The notes: generated from the letters alone by a model not told the origin. A DNA stretch of 64,000 nt from DASUBV01 sp036501025 (GCA_036501025.1 DASYBB010000191.1:1-64000); one strand, 5' to 3'. Numbered from the stretch's first letter, positions 1 to 9,088 are shown. Translations and numbers: made by a program.

Positions 1-13
1 GAAGGAATCCCCA

Positions 14-742
14 ATGCGGAATCGCATTGCGAGGGCATGCTCTGTGCTCGCGGCCGGGGTCGCCGTCTCGTCGGTGATCGGTCTCTCTGCGGCGACCATG
101 GCGAGTGCCGCCACGAGCGTCAAGCCCGCCGCCACCCCGGCGTGTGGCTTCAACTGCTTCAACCTGTCGAGCCTGACGCTCGGCCCGCGCACCATCCAGA
201 ACGCCTACGTTCCGGGTAACACCGGCACCGGCGGCAAGGTCGGGCAGAAGGTCAACCTGCACTTCGCCTCGAACACGCAGGTCAACGCCGACTTCACCGG
301 TGCTCAGGTCGGCACCCTGCTCAACTTCTGCCCGAACTTCGGCGGCGTGGGCCTGGCGCAGACCTCGTACGTCTGCATCAACTACCCGTCCAGCTACCCG
401 GTGTTCGAGTCGAACTGGTCGCCGTTCGGCAACCAGAGCGGCCTGTGCGTCGGCGCCAAGCTGCCGGTCACCAGCGGCGAGAACGTCACGCTGCAGAACT
501 GCGGGACCAACGCGACCACGATCTGGGTCGGCGACCTCGCCAACACCCGGATCCGGAACGGCCGCGTCTACTTCCCGTGGGTCAACGGCGCCAGCACCAC
601 GTTCAGCCACCAGCTCACGCTGACCGTTGACCCCGGCACGAGCAAGCCGATCAACCAGCTCAAGCTGCAGTCGCTCAACAAGCTGGGCTCCTCGATCCCG
701 GACACCCAGCTGTTCACCTTCACCTTCGGCCCGGTCGCCTGA
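14..742 (+). CDS. Secreted protein of unknown function
   Basis: A 242-residue protein with a Sec signal peptide: a basic start (MRNRIAR), a hydrophobic stretch to about residue 27, and a likely cleavage after an ASA-type site near residue 32. The mature part is rich in Asn, Thr, Ser and aromatic residues, has about six Cys that could form disulfides, and contains no enzyme motif I recognise. The overall texture suggests an exported beta-rich domain. A GAAGGA ribosome site at 1-6 sits 7 bases before the ATG, which fixes the start. The upstream promoter lies outside the window. Exported is well supported; function is unknown. Confidence 0.8.
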   Translation: MRNRIARACSVLAAGVAVSSVIGLSAATMASAATSVKPAATPACGFNCFNLSSLTLGPRTIQNAYVPGNTGTGGKVGQKVNLHFASNTQVNADFTGAQVGTLLNFCPNFGGVGLAQTSYVCINYPSSYPVFESNWSPFGNQSGLCVGAKLPVTSGENVTLQNCGTNATTIWVGDLANTRIRNGRVYFPWVNGASTTFSHQLTLTVDPGTSKPINQLKLQSLNKLGSSIPDTQLFTFTFGPVA

Positions 743-910
743 TCCAGGCCCGGTAGCAGCCCGGGCCGGACGGCGGCGCAACGCCTTCCGCCCCGGGTGC
801 GCCGGCTGCGCTAGCTCCTGGCGCGGGCGGCGGACAAGTTCATAGGCACGGATCCCGGCCGGCGGTGGATAACTGCCAGACACGGCCGGCCGGGGTCAGC
901 AGGACCGGGA

Positions 911-938
911 TGCTCTCCCGCCTCCGGGCGGGGGAGCA
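911..938. terminator. Strong hairpin, probable terminator
   Basis: Arms of 12 bases (911-922 and 927-938) pair with one mismatch around a TCCG loop, followed by TCTTTG. It lies between the secreted protein gene and the HEAGH protein gene. It could end transcription from the former or attenuate the latter. The T-tract is short. Confidence 0.45.
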
Positions 939-989
939 TCTTTGGCATGCGGGGCGGGTTCTGGTGGGCTGTTCTGGTTGGCTGGGCCG

Positions 990-1631
990 ATGACGCCCGC
1001 GGAGCTGCGCACGCTGACGCAGGTCCGGGCCGACCTGGCCCGGCTCATCCGGTACGACGACCAGTCCGTGGTGGCCGATCACTGGGGGCGGCAGCGTTAC
1101 GCGTCCGGGGCCTTCGCCGGCCTGTCGGCGGCCCGGGCCGCGGCGGTCGCCACGGCCTGGCATGAGGCCGGGCACGCCGTCGCCGCGCTGGCCGTCGGCG
1201 CGCGGTTCACCTCGGCCAGCATCCACTACGGCGGCGCGAGCGCGCCGGCCGCGGGCGCGGTGGCCGGGCGTCCCGGCCGCGGGAGCGCGGGCCGGGTGCA
1301 CGGGGTCACCGGCGCTGGCGCCGAGTCCTTCGTCGTCGACGCGGCCGGCCAGATCGCCGAGCGGCTGCGGGACTGGAGCATGCTCGACACCGACGCGGCC
1401 CTGCGGCAGTGGCTGCCCACCTGGCGCCGCGATGGCGGGGATGCCCGGCGCTTCCGCCAGGCCATCGCGGCCCGGCCCGGCCGCGAGGGCTGGGACGAGG
1501 TGACCGCCTGGCGGCACAGCGAGGCCGTGCTCCTACCGCGCCGCCCGCAGGTCCGCGCGGTGGCCCGGGCGCTGCTCGTGGCCCCGCGGCACCTTCCGTA
1601 CGCCGTCGTGGCGGCCATCGCGCAGGCCTGA
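990..1631 (+). CDS. HEAGH-motif putative zinc-binding protein
   Basis: A 213-residue soluble protein carrying HEAGHAVAALAVGA at residues 58-71. The HExxH core is the zinc-binding signature of metallopeptidases, and the HEAGH form is typical of FtsH-like M41 peptidases. The protein is much shorter than FtsH and has no AAA domain or obvious membrane segment. The rest is Arg/Ala-rich with no other motif recognised. The ATG at 990 is chosen over an upstream TTG at 942, because the TTG would add only low-complexity residues next to a hairpin. It could be a small zinc peptidase or a degenerate relative; the third metal ligand was not identified. Confidence 0.7.
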   Translation: MTPAELRTLTQVRADLARLIRYDDQSVVADHWGRQRYASGAFAGLSAARAAAVATAWHEAGHAVAALAVGARFTSASIHYGGASAPAAGAVAGRPGRGSAGRVHGVTGAGAESFVVDAAGQIAERLRDWSMLDTDAALRQWLPTWRRDGGDARRFRQAIAARPGREGWDEVTAWRHSEAVLLPRRPQVRAVARALLVAPRHLPYAVVAAIAQA

Positions 1632-1644
1632 CCCCGCGACGGTG

Positions 1645-1660
1645 CGGCCGGTACCGGCCG
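1645..1660. terminator. Perfect GC palindrome after the HEAGH gene
   Basis: CGGCCGGTACCGGCCG is a perfect 16-base palindrome 14 bases after the stop codon of the HEAGH gene. It could form a short stem acting as a terminator without a T-tract, or be a protein site. Only the symmetry and position support it. Confidence 0.3.
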
Positions 1661-1873
1661 GACGAGCCGTCCCTGCAGATGACGGTCACTCAGCTAGCCG
1701 CCGTCCGGGACGCCGCGCGGTCGGTGGCCGGCCGGCGCGGTGCGCACAGGCTCCACGACTTCCTGTGGCAGCGGGCCGGCCGGCGCTCCATAGTTCCGCT
1801 GGGCTGCGCAGCCTTTGGGCCAAGATCATCCAGTCGCGGTGACCTGGCCGTGCCTACCGGTCGAAGACGCTGG

Positions 1874-2263
1874 TTACTTCGACCACTTCTGGCAGGCGGT
1901 CGTCAGCGTCGTCTGGGCCGCGGTGACCTTCGCCGTGGTGAGGGTCTTCACGCCCGACTCGTGGCCCAGCAGCACAGTGCTGAGGGTCATCATGTCGCTG
2001 GCCAGCTCGTTGTCGACGCCGGCCTGGCTGGCCTGGGCCTCCAGCAGCGAGACGAAGGCCGTGGCCTGCGGCTTGGTCGCGAAGCTGGCCGACGAGACCT
2101 TCTGGCACGTGGCCTTGTTGAGCGCGGCCGCCTGCTGGGCGGCCGTCGCCTTAGGGCTCGAGCTTGAGCTCGAGCCGGAGGTGGAGGATGGGGAGGATGA
2201 GGCGCCGCAAGCGACAGCACCAAACAGGACCAAGGCAGCCATGAACGGCATATAGAGACGCAT
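1874..2263 (-). CDS. Small secreted lipoprotein
   Basis: A 129-residue protein that begins MRLYMPFMAALVLFGAVACG, a lipoprotein signal peptide with the lipobox AVAC; Cys19 would be lipidated. A Ser-rich linker (about residues 20-38) follows, then a mostly helical Ala/Thr/Gln-rich domain with two Cys likely to form a disulfide. No enzymatic motif is seen. The ATG at 2263 is preferred because it starts exactly at the signal peptide. The gene stands alone, with more than 1 kb of gene-free DNA upstream. The role is unknown; a cell-surface binding or structural protein is possible. Confidence 0.7.
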   Translation of the reverse strand: MRLYMPFMAALVLFGAVACGASSSPSSTSGSSSSSSPKATAAQQAAALNKATCQKVSSASFATKPQATAFVSLLEAQASQAGVDNELASDMMTLSTVLLGHESGVKTLTTAKVTAAQTTLTTACQKWSK

Positions 2264-3334
2264 GACGGCACCATAGAGGGTTGGAAGGGACCATGCGGGG
2301 TAGATCGGCAAGTTTGGTCTCGTATCGGGACAATGCATCTGGCGTTCGGGATCGGTTCCGGCTCGGCGGTGCCGAGCGGGCCGCTCGGCCCGCGCAAGCC
2401 ACTCGGCGAGGCCGCTACAATGCTCAGCCGATAACGGACTGAGACCTGCGCCACAATGCCGGCCGGCCCGGCCCGCACGCCGCTGGGCGTCAATCCCGGC
2501 ACAGGTTTGTTGTCTTCACTCTCGTATCACGGATAACGCAGCCGGCGAAGGTCAGCAGTAAATCCCGCGCGCGGATGACGGCTGCTTACCGGGCTGCTTT
2601 GGGCCGGCCTATCGCCGGACGATGCCGACGTGATGGCACCGGCCCGATGCTCCGGCCCGGACCGGCGAGGCCGGCAGATTCCCGGCCCCGGGCCCAGCTG
2701 GGCACGCGGCCGTTCGGGGCGCCCGGCGGCTGAGCCGGGCCGGGAAATAGTCCGTATTTCAGCCAATAAGACCCGAGGTGGTGGGCGCGCCGATTACCGT
2801 CCGGTCTGCGGCGGCTGAACGTCGACCGTCACGAAATGCGGCCCGGCCGAGGCTCAGCGGGCGCCCGTCCGCCGGGCCGCGCCCGCCCGTCCGCCGGGCC
2901 GTCCGGCCCTGGCCGCGCCCGCCCGCCCGGCCCGGGCGCTGATTGCCGGCCCTGACCGCCGCGGCCCTGACCGTGAGCAAGGTCGCTGGGCGGGCGGTCC
3001 CATCCTGCGGGCCAGCCGGCTCCCGGCGACAATGGGCCGGCCTGTAACGGCGGGTCCATGGCCGCAAAAGGTCGCCGGCCCGTGCCGCCGGGTCATGGTG
3101 TTATCGCCCCGGCATTTCCCGTGCTGGCCGCCTCTTTTCCCCGCGACCCTCCTGAATACCATTCTCCAGGTTTGCCTAAGCAGCAGTTTTCAGCAGCGCA
3201 GAAAAGCCGGCGGGACGAGGCCGGCTTCTGCGCGGCACTGTCCATCCGCGCGACCGTTACGGCGGGAATGGCGGGGTCTTGTATTCACGCGCGCCGAGGG
3301 CGGGCGCGGGCGGATTCGCGCGCCCGCCGGCGCG
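2264..3334. other. About 1 kb without a recognisable gene
   Basis: No open frame here has credible protein texture on either strand. It contains an exact 18-base direct repeat (2862-2879 and 2884-2901, starting CGCCCGTCCG) in an extremely GC-rich tract around 2850-2960, and a less GC-rich stretch at 3100-3200. It separates the lipoprotein gene from the NUDIX gene and may hold the lipoprotein promoter near 2270-2340. Confidence 0.4.
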
Positions 3335-3865
3335 CTAGCGGGATTCGGCGGCCAGCTCGATGAGCTCGGCGTGCCACCCGGATCCGCCGGTCAGCAGGCG
3401 CTGCGCCTCGGCCGGGTCGACGGCGCGGACCTCGACGACCTGCTCGGCGTCCGGCGGGCAGGTGGGCGCGGAGTCGATCACGACGTCGGCCGTGCACCAC
3501 AGCCAGGCCTTCACCGGGTGCGGCTGCCAGGGCCGGTAGGGGACCGGCCGGTCGCTGACGCACCGGTGCGCGCCGAGCCACCGCAGCGGCCCGGCCAGCC
3601 GGGCGCCGGCCTCCTCGCGGAGCTCGCGGACGACGCAGTTCGCGATGGACTCGCCCTCCTCGCGGGTGCCGCCGGGCAGGAACCAGCGCCCCCGGTCCTC
3701 CCGGCACACCACGATCTGCTCGCCCGCGAAGCCGATCACGTGGATGTTCGTCACCAGCTCGTCGGGCGGCGGCTCCGCGGAGAAGGCCGCGTCCATTCCG
3801 CCCCATTCCCAGCGCTGCGGGGCATACAGCAGCGGAAACCGCTCCCGCGGCGAAACTCGGCGCAC
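3335..3865 (-). CDS. NUDIX hydrolase
   Basis: A NUDIX-family pyrophosphohydrolase of about 176 residues. The Nudix box is complete: Gly66, Glu72 and RELREEAG at 80-87, matching GX5EX7REUXEEXGU, the Mg-binding catalytic helix. The substrate (nucleoside diphosphate linked to another moiety) cannot be told from sequence. The start is uncertain. GTG at 3865 keeps the N-terminal segment RFPLLYAPQRWEWGG, which looks coding; ATG at 3796 would drop it. Transcribed divergently from the SRPBCC gene, with about 100 bases between. Confidence 0.8.
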   Translation of the reverse strand: MRRVSPRERFPLLYAPQRWEWGGMDAAFSAEPPPDELVTNIHVIGFAGEQIVVCREDRGRWFLPGGTREEGESIANCVVRELREEAGARLAGPLRWLGAHRCVSDRPVPYRPWQPHPVKAWLWCTADVVIDSAPTCPPDAEQVVEVRAVDPAEAQRLLTGGSGWHAELIELAAESR

Positions 3866-3962
3866 CCGGACCAGGGTAGCTCCGCGGCCGCCGGACTGCT
3901 GCCCGGCGCAATAGCGCCCGCGGCGCACGCCGGCCCGGGGAGCGGCCTGGCAGGATGGGGCC

Positions 3963-4433
3963 ATGGCAGACGAGCGGATTGAGGTCCAGCGGACCATCAC
4001 GGCCGACCCGCAGCTCATTTTCCAGGTGCTGTGTGACCCGCGCGGGCACGTGGCCATCGACAGTTCCGGAATGCTCATGTCCGCCGACGGCGACCCGGTG
4101 GCCGGCGTGGGCGACACGTTCGTCGTGCACATGGACCGCGAGGCGCTGAACGACTACCCGCTCGGCCGCTACGACGTGATCATCACGATCACCGCGTTCG
4201 AGCCGGGGCGCGAGATCGCGTGGACGGTGGCGGGCACGGCGCGGCCGTCCATCGGCCACGTCTACGGCTACCGGCTGGAGCCCGACGGCGCGGGCGGCAC
4301 CCTCGTCACCTCGTATTACGACTGGTCCGCCATCGACCCGTCATGGCGGGAGCGCGGGGTGTTCCCGGTGATCTCAGCGGGCGCGCTGCGGGCCACCCTC
4401 GGCATCTTGGCCCGCACGGTCGCGCCCGGCTGA
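3963..4433 (+). CDS. SRPBCC (START/polyketide cyclase-like) protein
   Basis: 156 residues with the layout of the SRPBCC helix-grip fold: an N-terminal strand (RIEVQRTITADPQLIFQVL), a helix, a run of strands through FEPGREIAWTVAG and a long C-terminal helix (GALRATLGILARTV). Such proteins bind hydrophobic ligands in a deep cavity and are often lipid or polyketide binders; the ligand here is unknown. It is a single-gene unit, divergent from the NUDIX gene and convergent with the next membrane protein gene. Confidence 0.75.
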   Translation: MADERIEVQRTITADPQLIFQVLCDPRGHVAIDSSGMLMSADGDPVAGVGDTFVVHMDREALNDYPLGRYDVIITITAFEPGREIAWTVAGTARPSIGHVYGYRLEPDGAGGTLVTSYYDWSAIDPSWRERGVFPVISAGALRATLGILARTVAPG

Positions 4434-4466
4434 TCTCCCGGATCCAGCCCAGGGCCGGCCCGCCGG

Positions 4467-5084
4467 TCACCCGCGGCTGCCCGGGCCGGGCGCAGGCCCC
4501 GGCGGAACCGGCCCAGCCGGGCGCGGCCCGGCGCGGCGGCGGTTCCCCAGGGTCAGCAGGATCAGCCCGAGCGCGATGCACACCGCGCCGGCCAGGGACC
4601 CGCCCGCCCACGGCAGCAGGGCCAGGAGCTGCGACAGGACCGGCCGGGCCAGGATCACCCGGCCGGGCCCGGCGCTGCTGACCGTTATCGCGTAGCGGCC
4701 CGACCTCTGCGCATCGAAGCCGGCCACGCCGGTGTAGATATCAGCGCCCCGCTGGATCGTCTCCGTGGTGTTGCCGGGCTGGCCGTGCACCGCCACCGGC
4801 TGACCGCCGGGAGCGGTGACCGAGATTGCGGCGGCGCCCAGGACAGGCGACCGCCCGTGCGTGACGTTGTAGGAGAACGGCCCGGCGGAGCCGCCCCTGG
4901 TGATCCCGGTCAGCTCATAGAATTCCCAGCGCCCGGCCGAGAGGGATTCCCGGAAGTGACCCGGGACGGGCCGCGGGCTCCCGGCCCCGAGAGAGGCGGC
5001 CCGCACCCCGGCGACCGCGCCGAATCCGACTAACGCGCATATCCCGATGACCAGGATCCCGGCGTGGCGGCGCTTGCGATTCAT
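4467..5084 (-). CDS. Two-TM membrane protein with extracytoplasmic domain
   Basis: 205 residues with a basic N-terminus, a first membrane segment (about residues 9-29), an outward domain rich in Gly, Thr, Ser and short strands (about 40-145), a second membrane segment (SQLLALLPWAGGSLAGAVCIALGLILLTLG, about 150-180) and a Pro/Gly-rich cytoplasmic tail. The outer domain has the look of a beta-sandwich. No catalytic motif is visible. It faces the SRPBCC gene convergently, and a methyltransferase remnant lies upstream. Function unknown. Confidence 0.65.
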   Translation of the reverse strand: MNRKRRHAGILVIGICALVGFGAVAGVRAASLGAGSPRPVPGHFRESLSAGRWEFYELTGITRGGSAGPFSYNVTHGRSPVLGAAAISVTAPGGQPVAVHGQPGNTTETIQRGADIYTGVAGFDAQRSGRYAITVSSAGPGRVILARPVLSQLLALLPWAGGSLAGAVCIALGLILLTLGNRRRAGPRPAGPVPPGPAPGPGSRG

Positions 5085-5148
5085 GCCGGCCTCGATCCAC
5101 CCGATTCCGGGTCCAGCCTACGCGGACCGGGCGCGGCCGCGCCGCTGG

Positions 5149-5490
5149 CTAGTTGCGGCGGCCGCGGACGGCCAGGATGTCGGGTACCGGGTCGCCGGCC
5201 TCCGCGACCCGCTCGATGGTGAGCCCGGCCGCCGTCAGGGCGCTCAGCAGGTCGCTGACGGGAAGGTGGGTCGCGCCGACCCGGGCCCGGACGCCGTGCG
5301 GCGCCCAGGCGTCAAAGCGGCGCGCCCGCTGCCAGTAACCCGGCTTGATGACGACCCGGCCCGCCTCGGACCGGTCGGCGAAGGCGCCGGTGTAGCGGGG
5401 GTGGACGCCGACGTGCGCGAAGATCCCGCCCGGCCGCAGCGCCGGGCTGAGCGCCCGGCGCGGCCGGCCGGCCCGGAGCAGCTGCCATAT
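5149..5490 (-). pseudogene. C-terminal remnant of a SAM-dependent methyltransferase
   Basis: The translated segment reads LRPGGIFAHVGVHPRYTGAF and continues to ITIERVAEAG-like text ending ILAVRGRRN. This is the second half of a class I methyltransferase: the motif after the SAM-binding core, with the LRPGG turn, and the C-terminal strand pair. The N-terminal half with the GxGxG SAM-binding loop is absent. The frame runs to 5598 but shows no homology beyond about 5490, and the PNPOx gene begins on the other strand at 5678. I read it as a 5'-truncated, probably silent remnant. Confidence 0.6.
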
Positions 5491-5677
5491 TGGCACGCTA
5501 CCCCGGTGCGGCATTTCCCGGCCCGTGCCCGAGTTGCGCCCCGAGCGGACGGCCTGACATTCCCGCGGCATTGCCGGGCCGTTATCGGCCGGGCACATTC
5601 ACGCAGGCGGGCTCAGGCCGTAATCGGGCTCACTTTCGGCCACCGGGCCCCGGGGCGCAGCCGGCTATCGTTGCCCG

Positions 5678-6322
5678 ATGCGTGATTTCCTCCGCTCACT
5701 GCCGGTGTTTGCCGGCGTCATGCCGGACTTCGATGCCGATGACGGGCCGGATGACCCGGCCGAGCTGTTCGCCTCGTGGCTGCGCCACGCGGTCGAGGAG
5801 GGCGTGCCGGAACCGCACGCGATGACGCTGTCCACCACCGGGCCGGACGGCGCGCCGGATGCCCGGACGCTGATCCTGAAGGACCTCGACGAGCAGGGCT
5901 GGTGGTTCGCGACCAGTGCGGCGAGCATCAAGGGCGGCCAGCTGGCCGCTCGCCCGGTCGCGGCGCTCACGTTCTACTGGCCGCAGGTCGGGCGCCAGGT
6001 CAGGGTGCGCGGCGCGGTAGTGGCCGGCTCGGCCGAGCGCAGCGCGGCGGACTTCCGGTCCCGCGGCGCCGGCGCCCGGGCGGTCGCGCTGGCGAGCCGG
6101 GAGAGCCAGCCGCTGGACAGCCGGCCGGACTGCGCGCGGGCCGTCGCGGATGCCGGGCGGCAGCTCGCCGCCGACCCCGGTCTCACCGCGCCGGCCTGGC
6201 AGGCCTGCGCCGTCGCGGCGCACACCGTCGAGTTCTGGCAGGCCGACAAGGACCGCCAGCACATCCGCCTCCAGTACCGCCACAGCGAGCTCGGCTGGAA
6301 GCGCACCCTGCTCTGGCCGTGA
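5678..6322 (+). CDS. Pyridoxamine 5'-phosphate oxidase family protein
   Basis: 214 residues with the split-barrel FMN-binding fold of PNPOx. The N-terminal helical part is followed by ARTLILKDLDEQGWWFAT (substrate and FMN region), TFYWPQVGRQVRVRG (barrel strand with Arg contacts to FMN phosphate) and a C-terminal dimerisation region ending LGWKRTLLWP. Length and ends match the pyridoxine/pyridoxamine phosphate oxidase family, which makes the cofactor PLP with oxygen and FMN. It could be the true PdxH or a PdxH-like paralogue with another substrate, so no symbol is assigned. ATG at 5678. Confidence 0.8.
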   Translation: MRDFLRSLPVFAGVMPDFDADDGPDDPAELFASWLRHAVEEGVPEPHAMTLSTTGPDGAPDARTLILKDLDEQGWWFATSAASIKGGQLAARPVAALTFYWPQVGRQVRVRGAVVAGSAERSAADFRSRGAGARAVALASRESQPLDSRPDCARAVADAGRQLAADPGLTAPAWQACAVAAHTVEFWQADKDRQHIRLQYRHSELGWKRTLLWP

Positions 6323-6403
6323 GATGTCGATCTGGCCGGGCCTCGTTCGAATCACTGATGAGAGGGCCGGTCGGCGGCCCTGCGCAACCGGGAGCTGAAG
6401 ACG

Positions 6404-6820
6404 ATGGCGAAGTACATGCTGATCATGCGTCCGTCGGAGGACACCTTCGCGGCGATGATGTCGGTGCCGTTCGAGAAGATGCTGGAGACGACAGGCCGGT
6501 TCAACGAGGAGCTGATCCGGGCCGGCGTCCTGCTGGCCGCCGAGGGCCTGGACCCGGAGCTGAGCGTGGTGGTGGACTACTCCAGCGACCCGCCGCTGGT
6601 CACGGACGGCCCGTACGGCGAGACCAAGGAGCTGTTCGGCGGCTACTACATCATCGACGTCGCCACCGCCGAGGAGGCCGTCGAGTGGGCGAAGCGGATC
6701 CCGGCGTTCCCCGGCGCCAAGACCGAGGTCCGCCGCATCACCCAGATCGACGAGTTCCCGCCGGACAACGAGTGGGTGGTCAGGGAGCGGGCGTGGCGCG
6801 AGCAGACCGGTCAGCTCTGA
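6404..6820 (+). CDS. YCII (DGPF) domain protein paired with ECF sigma factor
   Basis: 138 residues starting MAKYMLIMRPSED, with the family motif DGPYGETKELFGGYYIIDVA at about 67-86 and a C-terminal strand. YCII/DGPF proteins are small dimeric ferredoxin-like folds. In actinobacteria they typically sit immediately before an ECF42-type sigma factor gene, as here, and are thought to be its target or partner; the biochemical role is not settled. The reading frame overlaps the start of the sigma factor gene, which suggests translational coupling. Confidence 0.85.
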   Translation: MAKYMLIMRPSEDTFAAMMSVPFEKMLETTGRFNEELIRAGVLLAAEGLDPELSVVVDYSSDPPLVTDGPYGETKELFGGYYIIDVATAEEAVEWAKRIPAFPGAKTEVRRITQIDEFPPDNEWVVRERAWREQTGQL

Positions 6821-8157
6821 CCGGCGACGGCACCGGCGGTGCCGGGGATCCTCGTGCTGCCGGGGATCCCCGCGCGGTGTCCCGGCGAGCCGTCGAGGCG
6901 GTGTGGCGGATCGAGTCGGCCCGCATCACCGGCGCCCTGGCCCGCTACACCGGGGACTTCGGGCTGGCCGAGGACGTCGCGCAGCAGGCACTGGCCGAGG
7001 CCCTCGACGGCTGGCCGCGCGACGGGGTGCCGCCTCATCCCGCCGCGTGGCTGCTGACCGTGGCCCGGCGGCGGGCGATCGACGCCTTCCGGCGGCGGTC
7101 GGCGCTCGAGGAACGGTATGCGGGACTGGCGCACGGCCTGGGCGAGGGCCAGGCCACCTCGGGCGCGGCGTTTCCGGCCGCTGTGGGGGACGGCACCGGG
7201 CCCGGCGCCCGCCGGGATCCGGACGAGATCGACGACGATGTCCTGGCCCTGATGTTCGTGGCGTGCCATCCGGTGCTGTCGCTGCCGGCCCGGGTGGCCC
7301 TGACCCTGCGGGTCGTCGGGGGCCTGACCACCGAGGAGATCGCTCGCGCCTTCCTCGTCCCGGTGGCCACGATCCAGGCCCGGATCACCCGGGCCAAGAA
7401 GACGATCGCGGCGGCCAGGGTGCCCTTCGAGGTGCCGCCGCCCGAGCAGCGGCGCGCCCGGCTCGGCGGCGTGCTCAACGTCCTCTACGTCGTGTTCACC
7501 GAAGGGTCCACGGCCACGGCCGGTGATGACCTGCTGCGCCCGGACGTGGCCCGCGAGGCCCTGCGCCTGGCCCGCGTGCTGTCCCGGCTGCTTCCCGGCG
7601 AGGCCGAGGTCCACGGGCTGCTCGCCCTCATGGAGCTGACGGCGGCCCGGTTCCCGGCCCGCACCGGCCCGGATGGCGCGGTGGTCCTGCTCGAGGACCA
7701 GGACCGCCGCCTGTGGGACCGCACGGCCATCACCCGGGGACAGGCCGCGCTGGCCCGGGCCACGGCCAGCGGCCGGGGCCTGGGACCCTACGGGCTGCAG
7801 GCCGCGATCGCGGCCTGCCACGCGGTCGCGCCCTCGGTCGAGAAGACCGACTGGGAGAGCATCGTGGTGCTGTACGAGGCCCTCGGCCGCATCGCGCCCT
7901 CGCCCGTCGTGGACCTCAACCGCGCGGTCGCCGTCGCGATGGTCCACGGGCCGCAGGCCGCCCTGGCCATCGTCGATGAGCTGGTCGCCGGGGGCCGGCT
8001 GGCCGGGTCCCACCTGGTGCCCAGCGTCCGGGGGGAACTGCTCGCCCGGCTGGGGCGCCGGGCCGAGGCGCGCCGCGAGTTCGAGCTCGCGGCCGGCCTG
8101 TGCGCCAACGAGGCCGAGAGGGCGCTGCTGCGGCGCAAGGCGGCGCTGGCCCGCTGA
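6793..8157 (+). CDS. ECF42-type RNA polymerase sigma factor with C-terminal helical extension
   Basis: About 454 residues. The N-terminal half contains sigma region 2 (AVEAVWRIESARITGALARY, then LAEDVAQQALAEAL and AWLLTVARRRAIDAFRR) and sigma region 4 (LTTEEIARAFLVPVATIQAR). The C-terminal half is a long Ala/Leu-rich helical domain of TPR type, characteristic of ECF42 (SigJ-like, DUF6596) sigma factors. It directs RNA polymerase to its own promoters. No anti-sigma factor is adjacent; control probably acts through the C-terminal domain. The start is ambiguous: GTG 6793 has AGGGAG just upstream and overlaps the YCII gene by 28 bases, while GTG 6877 would give a shorter N-terminus. Confidence 0.85.
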   Translation: MARADRSALTGDGTGGAGDPRAAGDPRAVSRRAVEAVWRIESARITGALARYTGDFGLAEDVAQQALAEALDGWPRDGVPPHPAAWLLTVARRRAIDAFRRRSALEERYAGLAHGLGEGQATSGAAFPAAVGDGTGPGARRDPDEIDDDVLALMFVACHPVLSLPARVALTLRVVGGLTTEEIARAFLVPVATIQARITRAKKTIAAARVPFEVPPPEQRRARLGGVLNVLYVVFTEGSTATAGDDLLRPDVAREALRLARVLSRLLPGEAEVHGLLALMELTAARFPARTGPDGAVVLLEDQDRRLWDRTAITRGQAALARATASGRGLGPYGLQAAIAACHAVAPSVEKTDWESIVVLYEALGRIAPSPVVDLNRAVAVAMVHGPQAALAIVDELVAGGRLAGSHLVPSVRGELLARLGRRAEARREFELAAGLCANEAERALLRRKAALAR

Positions 8158-8188
8158 GCGCCCGCCGATCGTGCGTCCCGGCCGCCGG

Positions 8189-9088
8189 TCAGCGCTGGGG
8201 GCCGGCCGCCGGGAGCCGGTCGAGGATGGCCGAGAAGGCCGCGCACGAGGCGTCCCCGAGGGAATCGCCGTAGGCGTGCCGCTCGCGGGCGTAGTAGGCG
8301 AGCCCGGCGATGGCCCGGTAGCTGATCAGGCAGCGCAGTCCGTCCCGGCCCGCCACCTCGGCGGCGCGGGCCAGCAGGCGGTCGGCCGCGGCGTGGCCGC
8401 CGGCCCGCTCGCAGTCGACGGCGAGGGCGATCAGGTCCAGCGCGCGGCTGCCCAGCCCGAACTCATCCCAGTCCACCACGCCCGTGATCCGCGCGCCGTC
8501 GGCCAGGATGTTCGACGGGTTCAGGTCGTTGTGCGCGTAATCAGCTGACGGCAGCCGCAGCCCCCACACCGGCTCAAGCCAGCGGCGCAGCCGCGCGCAC
8601 AGGGCACCGGCCGCGGCGCAGGCCCCGGGCGCGGTGGCCCAGACCTCGTCCCAGTCCTCGAACAGCACGTTGGCCACGTAGCCGCAGAAATCGCGGCTCC
8701 CGTCCGCGATCCCCGCCCCGGCCTGCAGCTCGACCAGGCGCAGCGCCTCCTCCAGCACCGGCCCGTCCAGGCTGACCAGGGGACGGCCGGGGAGCAGGCC
8801 CTGGACGGTCACCTGCCACTCAGGGCTGAGCATGCCGTGCCACACCATCGCCGGCACGGGATACCCGCGCGCCCCGAGCAGCGGCAGATGCGCCGCGCAC
8901 CACCGAGCCTTCTCCTCCGCGCAGCCCTCATCGCTCTCCCGGACCTTGACGGCAATCGCACCCGTTTCGTGTGCCCGGGCCGCCCACGTCGCGCCCGACC
9001 GCTTCGCCGGCGTGAGCAGCCGGGCCCCGCCCACGGGCTCGCCCAGCGCGCGGGCGACCAGCAGCTGAATCTCGCCCCACGCAGGCAT
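8189..9088 (-). CDS. Aminoglycoside phosphotransferase (APH) family kinase-like protein
   Basis: 299 residues with the APH/choline kinase fold. An N-lobe with the lysine strand (GAIAVKV) is followed by the catalytic loop DYAHNDLNPSNIL (Brenner-type H-N-D-x4-N) and the metal-binding GVVDWDEFGLG. Such proteins phosphorylate small molecules; many actinobacterial members have unknown substrates and are not resistance genes. ATG at 9088 starts a natural N-terminus. It is divergent from the GNAT gene with 93 bases between, and convergent with the sigma factor gene. Confidence 0.8.
   Translation of the reverse strand: MPAWGEIQLLVARALGEPVGGARLLTPAKRSGATWAARAHETGAIAVKVRESDEGCAEEKARWCAAHLPLLGARGYPVPAMVWHGMLSPEWQVTVQGLLPGRPLVSLDGPVLEEALRLVELQAGAGIADGSRDFCGYVANVLFEDWDEVWATAPGACAAAGALCARLRRWLEPVWGLRLPSADYAHNDLNPSNILADGARITGVVDWDEFGLGSRALDLIALAVDCERAGGHAAADRLLARAAEVAGRDGLRCLISYRAIAGLAYYARERHAYGDSLGDASCAAFSAILDRLPAAGPQR

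Noticed and set aside
2860..2960. Very GC-rich repeats as a possible CRISPR or regulatory array
   Set aside because: Only two exact 18-base copies with a 4-base spacer exist. There are no regular spacers and no cas genes anywhere in the window.
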